Assembly (NCBI RefSeq): GCF_003627215.1
Contig: NZ_CP032677.1
Coordinates: forward strand, 4,283,501 to 4,347,500
DNA from: Pseudomonas sp. Leaf58
GTDB taxonomy: Bacteria; Pseudomonadota; Gammaproteobacteria; Pseudomonadales; Pseudomonadaceae
Length of the DNA: 64,000 bases
Reading direction: 5' to 3'
In this document: piece after piece, positions 25,897 to 33,548 of the stretch
Layout: every line of letters begins with the position of its first letter
Position numbering within the stretch: position 1 is the stretch's first letter
Translations under genes and position numbers: made by a program
The notes under the pieces: generated by a model
What the model saw: the letters and a program-made list of their open reading frames with translations, nothing else
Database searches by the model: none
Told to the model about the DNA's origin: nothing

Positions 25897-27654
25897 ATGC
25901 CCTTTTCCGTTCGCGCCCTGCGTCTGGGGCTGATCACCCTGCTGATCGTGCTGGGTACCGCTCTCAGTGCTGGTTGGGCCATGCACCAGGCCAAGCGCCA
26001 GGCCATGGAAGACGACGCCCGGCGTGCCAGCCAGCAATTGGGCCTGTACGCCAATGCCCTGCACACCTTGATCGACCGCTACCGCGCGCTGCCCGCCGTA
26101 CTGGCGCTGGACCCGGAGCTGATCGCCGCCCTGCGCGGCCCGGTCAGCGAACCGGTGCAGGACGCGCTGAACCGCAAGCTCGAACGCATCAATGGCGCCG
26201 CCAACTCCTCCACCCTCGAGCTGCTTGACCGCAGCGGCCTGGCCATCGCCGCCAGCAACTGGCGGCTGCCCAGCAGCTACGTGGGCTCCAACTACGGCTT
26301 TCGGCCCTATTTCAAGCAAACCCGCAGCCAAGGCAGCGGCCGCTTCTACGCCGTGGGCGTGACCAGCGGCGTGCCGGGCTACTTCCTCGCCAGCGCGGTG
26401 AATGACGAGCAGGGCCGCTTCCTCGGCGCCATGGTGGTGAAACTGGAGTTCCCTGAGCTGGAACGCGAATGGCGCCAGGGCAGCGACATCCTGCTGGTGA
26501 GCGACGCCCGCGGCATTACCTTCATCGCCAACCAGGACGGCTGGCGCTACCGTGAACTGCAACCGCTGACGGGTGCCGACCGCGCCGAATTGGCCGCAAC
26601 CCGCCAGTACGATAAGCAACCGCTCGTGCCGCTACAGCACCAGGTGCTGACCCGCTTCGCCGCCAACAGCACCCTTAGCCGGGTGCAAGGCCCGGACGGC
26701 AGCGCCGAGTACCTGTGGGAAAGCCTGCCGCTGGAAGGCGAAGGCTGGACCTTGCACCTGCTACGCAAGCCACAGGTCGCCGCCGATGGTCGCAATGCCG
26801 CGCTCGGCGCCGCCGCCGTGTGGCTGAGCCTGGTGTTCGCTGCGCTGTTCGTCAGCCAGCGCCTACGCCTGGCCCGGCTGCGCCAGCGCAGCCGGCAAGA
26901 GCTCAAGCGCCAGGTCGAGGAACGCACCCGCGAGCTGCGCACCGCCCAGGAGGGCCTGGTGCAATCGGCCAAGCTGGCCGCGCTCGGGCAGATGTCGGCG
27001 GCCATGGCCCATGAAATCAACCAGCCGCTGACCACCCAGCGCATGCAGCTGGAAACCCTGCGCCTGCTGCTCGACCATGGCCGCTATGACGAAGCGCGCC
27101 AGGCGCTGGAGCCGTTGGAGCAGATGCTCACGCGCATGGCGGCGCTCACCAGCCACCTGAAAACCTTCGCCCGCAACAGCCCGGTCGGCCTGCGCGAACG
27201 CCTCGACCTGGCCACCGTGGTCGACCAGGCGCTGCACCTGCTGGAAACCCGCATTCGCAGCGAAGGGGTGGCAGTGGCCCAGTACCTGGCGCGCCCGGCC
27301 TGGGTCCGCGGCGATGCCATCCGCCTGGAACAGGTGCTGATCAACCTGCTGCGCAATGCCCTCGACGCCATGGCCGACAAGCGCTACAAACGCTTGGAGA
27401 TCCGCATCGAGCCCGACGGCGAGCTGTGGCGCCTGAGCGTGCTGGATTCGGGTGGCGGCATTGCCGAGGCCGACCTGGCCAAGGTCTTCGACCCCTTCTT
27501 CACCACCAAGCCGGTGGGCGAAGGCCTGGGGCTGGGCCTGGCCATTTCCTACGGCATCGTGCATGAGGCCGGTGGCCAGCTGCAGGCCGAAAACCTGCCC
27601 GGCGGCGCGCGCCTGAGCCTTACCCTGCCCCGTGACCTGGAGCCTGTATGCTGA
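25897..27654 (+). CDS. dctB: DctB-type sensor histidine kinase
   Basis: A 585-residue membrane kinase: transmembrane helix (about residues 6-26), a tandem-PAS (dCache) periplasmic domain (about 27-290), a second helix (about 300-322), a coiled-coil linker rich in Arg/Glu, and a kinase core with H-box AMAHEINQPLTT (His372), NLLRNALDAM and GLGLGLAIS. DctB proteins sense C4- or C5-dicarboxylates. The following transporter is KgtP-like, so 2-oxoglutarate or a similar C5 acid is the likely signal; that is inference. It overlaps dctD by 7 bases. Confidence 0.88.
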   Translation: MPFSVRALRLGLITLLIVLGTALSAGWAMHQAKRQAMEDDARRASQQLGLYANALHTLIDRYRALPAVLALDPELIAALRGPVSEPVQDALNRKLERINGAANSSTLELLDRSGLAIAASNWRLPSSYVGSNYGFRPYFKQTRSQGSGRFYAVGVTSGVPGYFLASAVNDEQGRFLGAMVVKLEFPELEREWRQGSDILLVSDARGITFIANQDGWRYRELQPLTGADRAELAATRQYDKQPLVPLQHQVLTRFAANSTLSRVQGPDGSAEYLWESLPLEGEGWTLHLLRKPQVAADGRNAALGAAAVWLSLVFAALFVSQRLRLARLRQRSRQELKRQVEERTRELRTAQEGLVQSAKLAALGQMSAAMAHEINQPLTTQRMQLETLRLLLDHGRYDEARQALEPLEQMLTRMAALTSHLKTFARNSPVGLRERLDLATVVDQALHLLETRIRSEGVAVAQYLARPAWVRGDAIRLEQVLINLLRNALDAMADKRYKRLEIRIEPDGELWRLSVLDSGGGIAEADLAKVFDPFFTTKPVGEGLGLGLAISYGIVHEAGGQLQAENLPGGARLSLTLPRDLEPVC

Positions 27655-28982
27655 ACACCGTGATCGTCGTCGATGACGAAGCCAGTATCCGTACCGCCGT
27701 CGAGCAATGGCTGAGCCTGTCGGGCTTCAGCGTGCAGCTGTTCGCCCGCGCCGAAGAATGCCTGGCGCACCTGCCACGGCATTTCCCGGGGGTAATCATC
27801 AGCGATGTGCGCATGCCGGGCATGGATGGCCTGCAACTGCTCGAACGCCTGCAGGCGGACGACCCCGACCTGCCGGTAATCCTGCTAACCGGCCACGGCG
27901 ACGTGCCGATGGCGGTCGAAGCCATGCGCAGCGGGGCCTACGACTTCCTGGAGAAGCCCTTTACCCCACAGCACCTGCTGGGCAGCCTGCGCCGGGCCCT
28001 GGAGAAGCGCCAGCTGGTATTGGAAAACCGCCGGCTGCACGAACAGGCCGACCTCAAGTCACGCCTGGAGGGCACGTTGCTGGGCATGTCCCAGGGCCTG
28101 CAACAGCTGCGTCGGCAAGTGCTTGAGCTGGCCAGCTTGCCAGTCAATGTGCTGATCCGTGGCGAAACGGGTAGCGGCAAGGAGCGCGTGGCCCGCTGCC
28201 TGCACGATTTCGGTCCGCGCGCCGGCAAGCCCTTCGTCGCCCTCAACTGCGCCGCCATCCCCGAGTCACTGTTCGAGGCTGAGCTGTTCGGCCATGAAAG
28301 CGGCGCCTTCACCGGTGCTCAGGGCAAGCGCATCGGCAAGCTGGAATATGCCAATGGTGGTACGGTGTTCCTCGACGAAATCGAAAGCATGCCACTGGCC
28401 CAACAGGCCAAGCTGTTGCGGGTGATCCAGGAGCAGAAGCTGGAGCGCTTGGGCGCCAACCAGAGCATCAGCGTTGACCTGCGCATCATCGCCGCGACCA
28501 AGCCCGACCTGCTCGAAGAGGCCCGCGCCGGGCGCTTTCGCGAAGACCTTGCCTATCGCCTGAACGTAGCCGAGTTGCGCCTGGCGCCACTGCGCGAGCG
28601 GCGTGAGGACATTGCCCTGCTGTTCGAGCATTTTGCCCGTGCTGCCGGGGAAAAGCTGGGCCGTACCGCCCCGCCGCTGTCGGGCGCGCAACTGGCGCAG
28701 CTGCTGTCGCATGACTGGCCGGGCAACGTGCGAGAGTTGGCCAATGCGGCGGAGCGCCACGCCTTGGGCCTGGGCGCGCCAAACATCGAGGTGGCACCTG
28801 CCGGGCAGTCGTTGAGCGAGCAGATGGAGGCGTTCGAGGCGCAATGCCTGCGCGCGGCGTTGCGCCAGCACGGGGGTGAGATCAAGGCGGTGATGGAGGC
28901 CTTGCAGCTGCCGCGGCGCACGCTGAACGAGAAGATGCAGCGGCATGGCTTGGTGCGGGAGGATTTCGTCGGGCGAGAATGA
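27648..28982 (+). CDS. dctD: DctD-type sigma-54 response regulator
   Basis: A 444-residue NtrC-family activator. Its receiver domain has phosphoacceptor Asp53 (SDVRMPGMDG), the AAA+ domain has Walker A GETGSGKE (172-179) and the sigma-54 contact loop GAFTGA (219-224), and a Fis-type helix-turn-helix lies at the C-terminus (HGGEIKAVMEALQLPRRTL). It should activate the sigma-54 promoter seen before the adjacent kgtP gene. A terminator hairpin follows the stop. Confidence 0.93.
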   Translation: MLNTVIVVDDEASIRTAVEQWLSLSGFSVQLFARAEECLAHLPRHFPGVIISDVRMPGMDGLQLLERLQADDPDLPVILLTGHGDVPMAVEAMRSGAYDFLEKPFTPQHLLGSLRRALEKRQLVLENRRLHEQADLKSRLEGTLLGMSQGLQQLRRQVLELASLPVNVLIRGETGSGKERVARCLHDFGPRAGKPFVALNCAAIPESLFEAELFGHESGAFTGAQGKRIGKLEYANGGTVFLDEIESMPLAQQAKLLRVIQEQKLERLGANQSISVDLRIIAATKPDLLEEARAGRFREDLAYRLNVAELRLAPLRERREDIALLFEHFARAAGEKLGRTAPPLSGAQLAQLLSHDWPGNVRELANAAERHALGLGAPNIEVAPAGQSLSEQMEAFEAQCLRAALRQHGGEIKAVMEALQLPRRTLNEKMQRHGLVREDFVGRE

Positions 28983-29016
28983 GCGGAAATCCGCCTATCA
29001 GGCTCAGCCAGTAAGC

Positions 29017-29043
29017 AAAAAACCGCTCACAACGCGGTTTTTT
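29017..29043 (+). terminator. Terminator after dctD
   Basis: AAAAAACCGC-TCACAAC-GCGGTTTTTT forms a stem with T-run. A second small hairpin GGGCTGC-GTT-GCAGCCC follows at 29046-29062. Confidence 0.85.
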
Positions 29044-29060
29044 GCGGGCTGCGTTGCAGC

Positions 29061-29147
29061 CCTTCGCGGGCATGCCCGCTCCCACAAAGAAATGCGCCAC
29101 GTCAGGCTTCACGCAGCACCAGTGGGAGCGGGCGAGCCCGCAAAGGG
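29061..29147. repeat. REPIN between dctD and kgtP
   Basis: CCTTCGCGGGCATGCCCGCT (then CCCACAAAG) and the inverted copy AGTGGGAGCGGGCGAGCCCG (then CAAAGGG) form the pair. It lies upstream of the kgtP promoter. Confidence 0.85.
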
Positions 29148-29183
29148 CGCACAGCGCCTCCAAATGAATCACCCCGCACCCAT

Positions 29184-29200
29184 TTGGCACACCTTCTGCA
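29184..29200 (+). promoter_or_regulatory. Sigma-54 promoter of kgtP
   Basis: TTGGCAC at 29184-29190 and CTGCA at 29196-29200 place the GG and GC pairs exactly 12 bases apart, matching the -24/-12 consensus TGGCAC-N5-TTGCW with one mismatch. It stands 60 bp before the kgtP ATG and next to the gene of a sigma-54 activator (DctD). Confidence 0.72.
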
Positions 29201-29235
29201 ATTGCCTGGGCAAGCTGCGCCACGGCGCGCTCCAC

Positions 29236-29243
29236 AAAAACAA
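29236..29243 (+). promoter_or_regulatory. Putative Hfq/Crc target before kgtP
   Basis: AAAAACAA (fits AANAAYAA) lies directly before the GAGAAGG ribosome-binding region of kgtP. Confidence 0.45.
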
Positions 29244-29259
29244 CGAGAAGGTATCCCTG

Positions 29260-30579
29260 ATGGATAACGCCACCTCCCTGCCCACCGGGGCGGCCACCGC
29301 GCCTGCCGCAGAAAAAACCACCGCCAGCCGCCTGAAGTCGATCTTCAGCGGGTCCATCGGCAACATGGTCGAATGGTACGACTGGTACGTCTACGCCGCA
29401 TTCTCGCTGTACTTCGCCAAGGCCTTCTTCCCGGCTGGCGACTCCACCGCACAACTGCTCAACACCGCCGCGATCTTCGCCGTAGGCTTCCTCATGCGCC
29501 CAATCGGTGGCTGGCTGATGGGCCTCTACGCCGACCGCAAAGGCCGCAAGGCCGCACTGATGGCCTCGGTGCTGCTGATGTGCGCAGGCTCGCTGGTCAT
29601 CGCCCTGACCCCGGGTTATGAAACCATCGGCGTCGCCGCGCCGATCCTGCTGGTCGTCGCACGCTTGCTGCAAGGCCTGTCGGTGGGCGGTGAATACGGC
29701 ACCTCGGCCACCTACCTCAGCGAAATGGCCAGCAAGGAGCGCCGTGGCTTCTTCTCCAGCTTCCAGTATGTGACCCTGATTTCCGGTCAGCTCATCGCCC
29801 TGGCGGTGCTGATCGTGCTGCAGCAAACCCTGACCACCGAGCAACTGTATGCCTGGGGCTGGCGCGTACCGTTCGTGATCGGTGCACTGTGCGCCGTGGT
29901 GGCCCTGTACCTGCGTCGCGGCATGGAAGAAACCGCCTCGTTCACCAAGAAGGAAAAGGCCAAAGAAAGCCTGATGCGCACCCTGATGCGCCACCCCAAG
30001 GAGCTGATGACCGTGGTCGGCCTGACCATGGGCGGCACCCTGGCCTTCTACACCTACACCACCTACATGCAGAAGTACCTGGTCAACACCGTGGGCATGA
30101 GCATCAGCGACTCGACCACTATCTCGGCCGCCACACTGTTCCTGTTCATGTGCCTGCAGCCGGTGATCGGTGGCCTGTCCGACAAGATCGGCCGTCGCCC
30201 GATCCTGATCGCCTTCGGTGTGCTCGGCACCCTGTTCACCGTACCGATCCTCAGCACCCTGCACACCATCCAGACCTGGTGGGGCGCGTTCTTCCTGATC
30301 ATGGCGGCGCTGATCATCGTCAGCGGCTACACCTCGATCAACGCGGTGGTCAAAGCCGAACTGTTCCCCACCGAAATCCGCGCCCTGGGCGTGGGCCTGC
30401 CGTACGCCCTGACTGTGTCGATCTTCGGCGGCACCGCCGAGTACGTGGCCTTGTGGTTCAAGAGCGCTGGTATGGAGAGCGGCTTCTACTGGTACGTCAC
30501 CGCCTGCATCGCTTGTTCGCTGCTGGTGTACGCGACCATGAAGGACACCAAGCAACACTCGCGGATCACTACTGAATGA
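29260..30579 (+). CDS. kgtP: MFS dicarboxylate/2-oxoglutarate permease, KgtP type
   Basis: A 439-residue 12-helix protein of the metabolite:H+ symporter group. Marks are GNMVEWYDWYVYAAF (helix 1), the loop 2-3 motif ADRKGRKAAL, GGEYGTSATYLSE in helix 5, and SDKIGRRPIL in the 8-9 loop. It imports 2-oxoglutarate or related dicarboxylates with protons. The gene follows dctBD and has a sigma-54 promoter, indicating induction by the DctB/DctD pair. The in-frame opening upstream (through the REPIN) is not part of the gene. Confidence 0.87.
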   Translation: MDNATSLPTGAATAPAAEKTTASRLKSIFSGSIGNMVEWYDWYVYAAFSLYFAKAFFPAGDSTAQLLNTAAIFAVGFLMRPIGGWLMGLYADRKGRKAALMASVLLMCAGSLVIALTPGYETIGVAAPILLVVARLLQGLSVGGEYGTSATYLSEMASKERRGFFSSFQYVTLISGQLIALAVLIVLQQTLTTEQLYAWGWRVPFVIGALCAVVALYLRRGMEETASFTKKEKAKESLMRTLMRHPKELMTVVGLTMGGTLAFYTYTTYMQKYLVNTVGMSISDSTTISAATLFLFMCLQPVIGGLSDKIGRRPILIAFGVLGTLFTVPILSTLHTIQTWWGAFFLIMAALIIVSGYTSINAVVKAELFPTEIRALGVGLPYALTVSIFGGTAEYVALWFKSAGMESGFYWYVTACIACSLLVYATMKDTKQHSRITTE

Positions 30580-30598
30580 TGCTGGCCTGGCAGTACTG

Positions 30599-30635
30599 AA
30601 AAGGGGCGCTCCATCGCATGGGGCGCCTTTTTTTT
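30599..30635 (+). terminator. Terminator after kgtP
   Basis: AAAAGGGGCGC and GGGCGCCTTTTTTTT form a GC-rich stem with an 8-T run, 20 bp after the kgtP stop. Confidence 0.9.
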
Positions 30636-30652
30636 GGGGTGCGCGGCAGCCT

Positions 30653-30754
30653 GTGAGCCGATTAACGGCCTTATTCGGCTCACGCCATGAGCCGAATAGC
30701 GCTATTATTCGGCTCACGGGATGAGCCGAATAACCGGCTTATCCGGCTCTCGGG
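30653..30754. repeat. Array of three tandem 34-bp palindromic units before the Fic gene
   Basis: Units at 30653-30686, 30687-30720 and 30721-30754 are head-to-tail and each is an inverted repeat. The consensus arms are TGAGCCGAATA and TATTCGGCTCA with a variable 8-10-base centre, and a 4-base link (CGCC/CGGG). The middle unit is perfect; the outer ones differ by a few bases. The array starts 18 bp after the kgtP terminator and ends 17 bp before the likely Fic ATG, so it occupies the Fic promoter and leader. It is most likely an operator array; a transcribed triple hairpin is also possible. Confidence 0.8.
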
Positions 30755-30771
30755 ATGAACAAGCAGCAATC

Positions 30772-31911
30772 ATGAACAGCCCTTTCTGGATCTGGCAGCG
30801 ACCTGCCTGGCCGAATTTCACCTGGCAAAACGACGCCATCGCACCTGTGCTACGCAACTGCATCGACATGCAAGGGCGCCTGCTGGGCAAGATCGGCAGC
30901 GTCGATGCGCTCAGCGAGTGCCAGAACATCCTGGACACTCTGTTGCAGAACATCGTCACCTCCTCGGCAATCGAAGGTGAGCAGTTGAACGTCGGCTCTG
31001 TCCGCTCTTCGCTCGCTCACCGGCTGGGCATCGAGGAACAGGGGGCGACCAATGCCCGCAGTGAAGGGCTGGCGGAGTTGATGCTGGATGCAACGCAAGG
31101 GTTTGACCAACCACTGACCCTGCAGCGCCTGTTCGCCTGGCACCAGTGGCTGTTCCCGCTAGCACAAGGCAGCTTGAGCAAAGCGGTACTGGTCGGCCAG
31201 TTGCGTGATGAAGTGCCTATGCAGGTGATCTCCGGTCGGCTCGACAAGCCTACCGTACATTTTGAAGCCCCACCGCGCGATGGCCTGGACGCCCAGCTCT
31301 CCGAGTTTCTCGACTGGTTTGCCAACAGCCGCGATTCCGCCGGTATGGACCCACTGCTACGTGCCGGCATCGCCCATTTCTGGTTCGTCACCCTGCATCC
31401 GTTTGACGACGGCAATGGCCGCCTGACTCGGGCGATCACCGACCTGGCGCTGGCGCAAGGTGAGCGGCAGGCAATCCGCTTCTATGCCATGTCCGCCAGC
31501 ATCCTCGATGACAGGGCCGGCTATTACCAGGTGCTGGAGAGCAGCCAGAAAGGCGACCTGGATATCACCCCGTGGCTGTCCTGGTTTCTTGCCACCCTGC
31601 TACGCAGCCTTGAGCAGGCTTTGGCCAACATCGACCGGATACTGGCCAAAGCCAGGTTCTGGCACGCGCATCGCGCAGATGGCTTGTTGCCCGAACAGGT
31701 CAAGGTACTCAACAGATTGCTCGATGGTGGCCCCCGCGGTTTCGAGGAAGGCATCAATGCCGCGCAATACCAGGCGCTGGCAAAAGTGTCCAAGGCCACT
31801 GCGACCCGTCACCTTACCGATCTGCTCGGTAAGGCCTGCCTGGTTCGCCTGCCAGGCGGGGGCCGCAGTACCCGCTACCGCATCAACACTCAGGACATCT
31901 CCAACGCCTGA
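30772..31911 (+). CDS. Fic family AMP-transferase with DUF4172 and C-terminal winged helix
   Basis: A 379-residue protein. The N-terminal region WIWQRPAWPNFTW is the start of a DUF4172 domain. The autoinhibitory motif S64-SAI-E68-G69 marks a class II Fic protein (inhibitory helix N-terminal to the Fic core). The Fic active-site motif HPFDDGNGRLTR is at residues 209-220 and complete, so AMP transfer to a protein target is expected. The C-terminal segment (GINAAQYQALAKVSKATATRH, LPGGGRSTRYRIN) looks like a winged helix, so the protein may bind DNA, perhaps the palindrome array just upstream. ATG 30772 is preferred; an ATG at 30721 lies inside the array. Confidence 0.86.
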   Translation: MNSPFWIWQRPAWPNFTWQNDAIAPVLRNCIDMQGRLLGKIGSVDALSECQNILDTLLQNIVTSSAIEGEQLNVGSVRSSLAHRLGIEEQGATNARSEGLAELMLDATQGFDQPLTLQRLFAWHQWLFPLAQGSLSKAVLVGQLRDEVPMQVISGRLDKPTVHFEAPPRDGLDAQLSEFLDWFANSRDSAGMDPLLRAGIAHFWFVTLHPFDDGNGRLTRAITDLALAQGERQAIRFYAMSASILDDRAGYYQVLESSQKGDLDITPWLSWFLATLLRSLEQALANIDRILAKARFWHAHRADGLLPEQVKVLNRLLDGGPRGFEEGINAAQYQALAKVSKATATRHLTDLLGKACLVRLPGGGRSTRYRINTQDISNA

Positions 31912-32642
31912 CGCGGTTCACGCCGCTGGTACCAGGTAGCCATCAGCACCAGCACCAGCAACACCCCGCCCAGCACTGCCGAAGAGCCGACTGTGCCGAA
32001 GTCCAGGCCACCTTTTTCATGGGGCTTGGTGAGGAAGTCACCCAAGGTGGCGCCGAACGGGCGGGTGAGCACGAACGCAACCCAGAACAACACCATCCCG
32101 GGGATGCGTGTCCAGTAGCGGGCCACCACCACCAAGGCGATGGCACTGCCGACCAGCAGCGCACCACCGGCAAAACCGAGCCCCGAATCATCGGCCAGGT
32201 AATCGCCCAAAGCCGTGCCCAGCGTGTTGGAGAACAGGATCGCCACCCAGTAGAACAGCTCGCCGCTGCGGTTCTTGATGCGGGTGACATCCAGCGGGTT
32301 GCCGCTCAAGCGCCATACCAGGAAGGTCAGCAGCAGGATGCCGATGAGGATGGCCGAACCGGCGGCATAGCCCAGGCCCAGGGTGCGGTCCATGAAGTCG
32401 GACATGGTGGTGCCGGCGGTGCTGGTGGAAAGGATCACCAGCCAGTACAGCAGCGGGTGGTAGCGGCGCGAGTACAGCTGGCCGAGCAAGGTCAGCAGGA
32501 ACACGCTGATCAGTAGCAGCGAGCTAAGTGCATAACCGATGTTCAGGGTCATCGACAGCAAGTCACCTGCCGTTTCGCCAAGGGTGGTAGCGCAGATCTT
32601 CATGACCCAGAAGGCCAAGGTGATTTGCGGAAGTTTGTTCAT
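31890..32642 (-). CDS. DUF347/COG4705 membrane protein
   Basis: A 250-residue protein of about seven membrane helices built from repeats with the motif TTLGETAGD, TTAGTTMSDFMDRTLGLGY, NTLGTALGDYLADDSGLGF and RPFGATLGDFLTKPHEKGG. These are the DUF347 repeats (Pfam PF03988) of a family with no established function. Its 3' end overlaps that of the Fic gene by 22 bp in convergent orientation. The ATG is used as start; its ribosome-binding site is weak. Confidence 0.8.
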   Translation of the reverse strand: MNKLPQITLAFWVMKICATTLGETAGDLLSMTLNIGYALSSLLLISVFLLTLLGQLYSRRYHPLLYWLVILSTSTAGTTMSDFMDRTLGLGYAAGSAILIGILLLTFLVWRLSGNPLDVTRIKNRSGELFYWVAILFSNTLGTALGDYLADDSGLGFAGGALLVGSAIALVVVARYWTRIPGMVLFWVAFVLTRPFGATLGDFLTKPHEKGGLDFGTVGSSAVLGGVLLVLVLMATWYQRREPRQALEMS

Positions 32643-32986
32643 TGGTGTGCCGCTCCGGTTTTAGGTGCGGCGATGGTGCTGAGCAGCATCTGAAAAATAG
32701 GTTGGTGGCGTATGAAAAATCCGTTCATCAGGCTAAAGCGCCCTAATTTCCTTCCTTAACACCCCATTAATGCCGCCCCCTCAAGCTGCAATCGCTGGCA
32801 GAACGTCGGCGCCCGGGCAGCAGCATCCTGGCCAATAACCGTTACTAGATGCGCCCCATGCACACCCACATACATCGAATTATTCGATTTTTAAGCGCTA
32901 TTATTTGCGCTTTTTTATCAAATTAATCGGCGTAGGATCAAACCCATAGAAACAACACAACCTCTCGAACCCCCGGAGCAACGACC
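32643..32986. other. 344-bp non-coding region with palindrome and terminator-like hairpin
   Basis: The region contains a 13-bp palindrome TCGAATTATTCGA at 32875-32887 and then an AAGCGC...GCGCTT hairpin followed by six T (32893-32917). No gene ends on the plus strand just before this hairpin, so it may end a short unannotated transcript or act as an attenuator for the repeat-protein gene at 32987. The part from 32643 to 32870 shows nothing I can assign. Confidence 0.5.
32893..32917 (+). terminator. Orphan terminator-like hairpin upstream of repeat-protein gene
   Basis: AAGCGC-TATTATTT-GCGCTTTTTT on the plus strand, 70 bp before the ATG at 32987, with no coding sequence leading into it. Confidence 0.5.
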
Positions 32987-33430
32987 ATGAAAAACAAACT
33001 GATCCTCACCCTGGCGCTGTCGGTTTTCGCTGCTGGTGCCTTTGCCGAAGATGGCTTTAACCGCACCAACGCCCACACCTTCGCAGCGGCTCAAACCCAG
33101 TCCGCTAGCTACGCTGAAGATGGTTTCGACCGCACCGGCGGCCAACGCTTCGCCGAAGACGGTTTCGACCGCACCGGCGGCCAGCGCTTCGCTGAAGATG
33201 GCTTCGACCGCACTGGCGGCCAACGCTTCGCTGAAGATGGCTTCGACCGCACTGGCGGCCAACGCTTCGCCGAAGATGGCTTCGACCGCACTGGCGGCCA
33301 ACGCTTCGCTGAAGATGGCTTCGACCGCACTGGCGGCCAACGCTTCGCCGAAGATGGCTTCGACCGCACTGGCGGCCAACGCTTCGCTGAAGATGGCTTC
33401 GACCGCACTGGCGGCCACCGCATTAGCTGA
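32987..33430 (+). CDS. Secreted tandem-repeat protein (AEDGFDRTGGQRF repeats)
   Basis: A 147-residue precursor: signal peptide MKNKLILTLALSVFAAGAFA (cleavage before or after A20), a short degenerate unit EDGFNRTNAHTF, then seven exact copies of the 13-residue unit AEDGFDRTGGQRF (residues 43-133) and an eighth ending GGHRIS. The DNA units (39 bp, 33113-33385) are almost identical, so the array is recent or homogenised. GGAG precedes the ATG. It should be exported to the periplasm or beyond. Pseudomonads have other short exported proteins with 'AEGGxDR'-like repeats, sometimes auto-named 'phage infection protein'; no function is known to me. Confidence 0.85.
   Translation: MKNKLILTLALSVFAAGAFAEDGFNRTNAHTFAAAQTQSASYAEDGFDRTGGQRFAEDGFDRTGGQRFAEDGFDRTGGQRFAEDGFDRTGGQRFAEDGFDRTGGQRFAEDGFDRTGGQRFAEDGFDRTGGQRFAEDGFDRTGGHRIS
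33113..33427 (+). repeat. 39-bp coding tandem repeat, 8 units
   Basis: Eight in-frame units, the first seven 39 bp long and the last divergent at its end. The units alternate at one synonymous position (GCCGAAGA / GCTGAAGA). The antisense frames stay open only because of this periodicity. Confidence 0.95.
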
Positions 33431-33448
33431 TCCCTGATGCGAGCACCC

Positions 33449-33470
33449 AGCCCGGCTTTGGCCGGGCTTA
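33449..33470 (+). terminator. Terminator hairpin after repeat-protein gene
   Basis: AGCCCGGC-TTT-GGCCGGGCTT follows the stop by about 20 bp; the T-run is short. Confidence 0.6.
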
Positions 33471-33548
33471 ATCATTTTCAGGCGGGCAAAGGCTTGGCAC
33501 ACTAGGCGCCTTGTCCACCAGGAGGTAGGGCCAGCAAGCCCCGCACAG

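Noticed and set aside
33113..33427. Regular 39-bp repeats that could be taken for a CRISPR array
   Set aside because: There are no spacers; the units are contiguous, in frame and part of an exported protein.
32918..33502. Long antisense open frames over the repeat gene
   Set aside because: They stay open only because the 39-bp period is a multiple of three; no start signals and no protein character.
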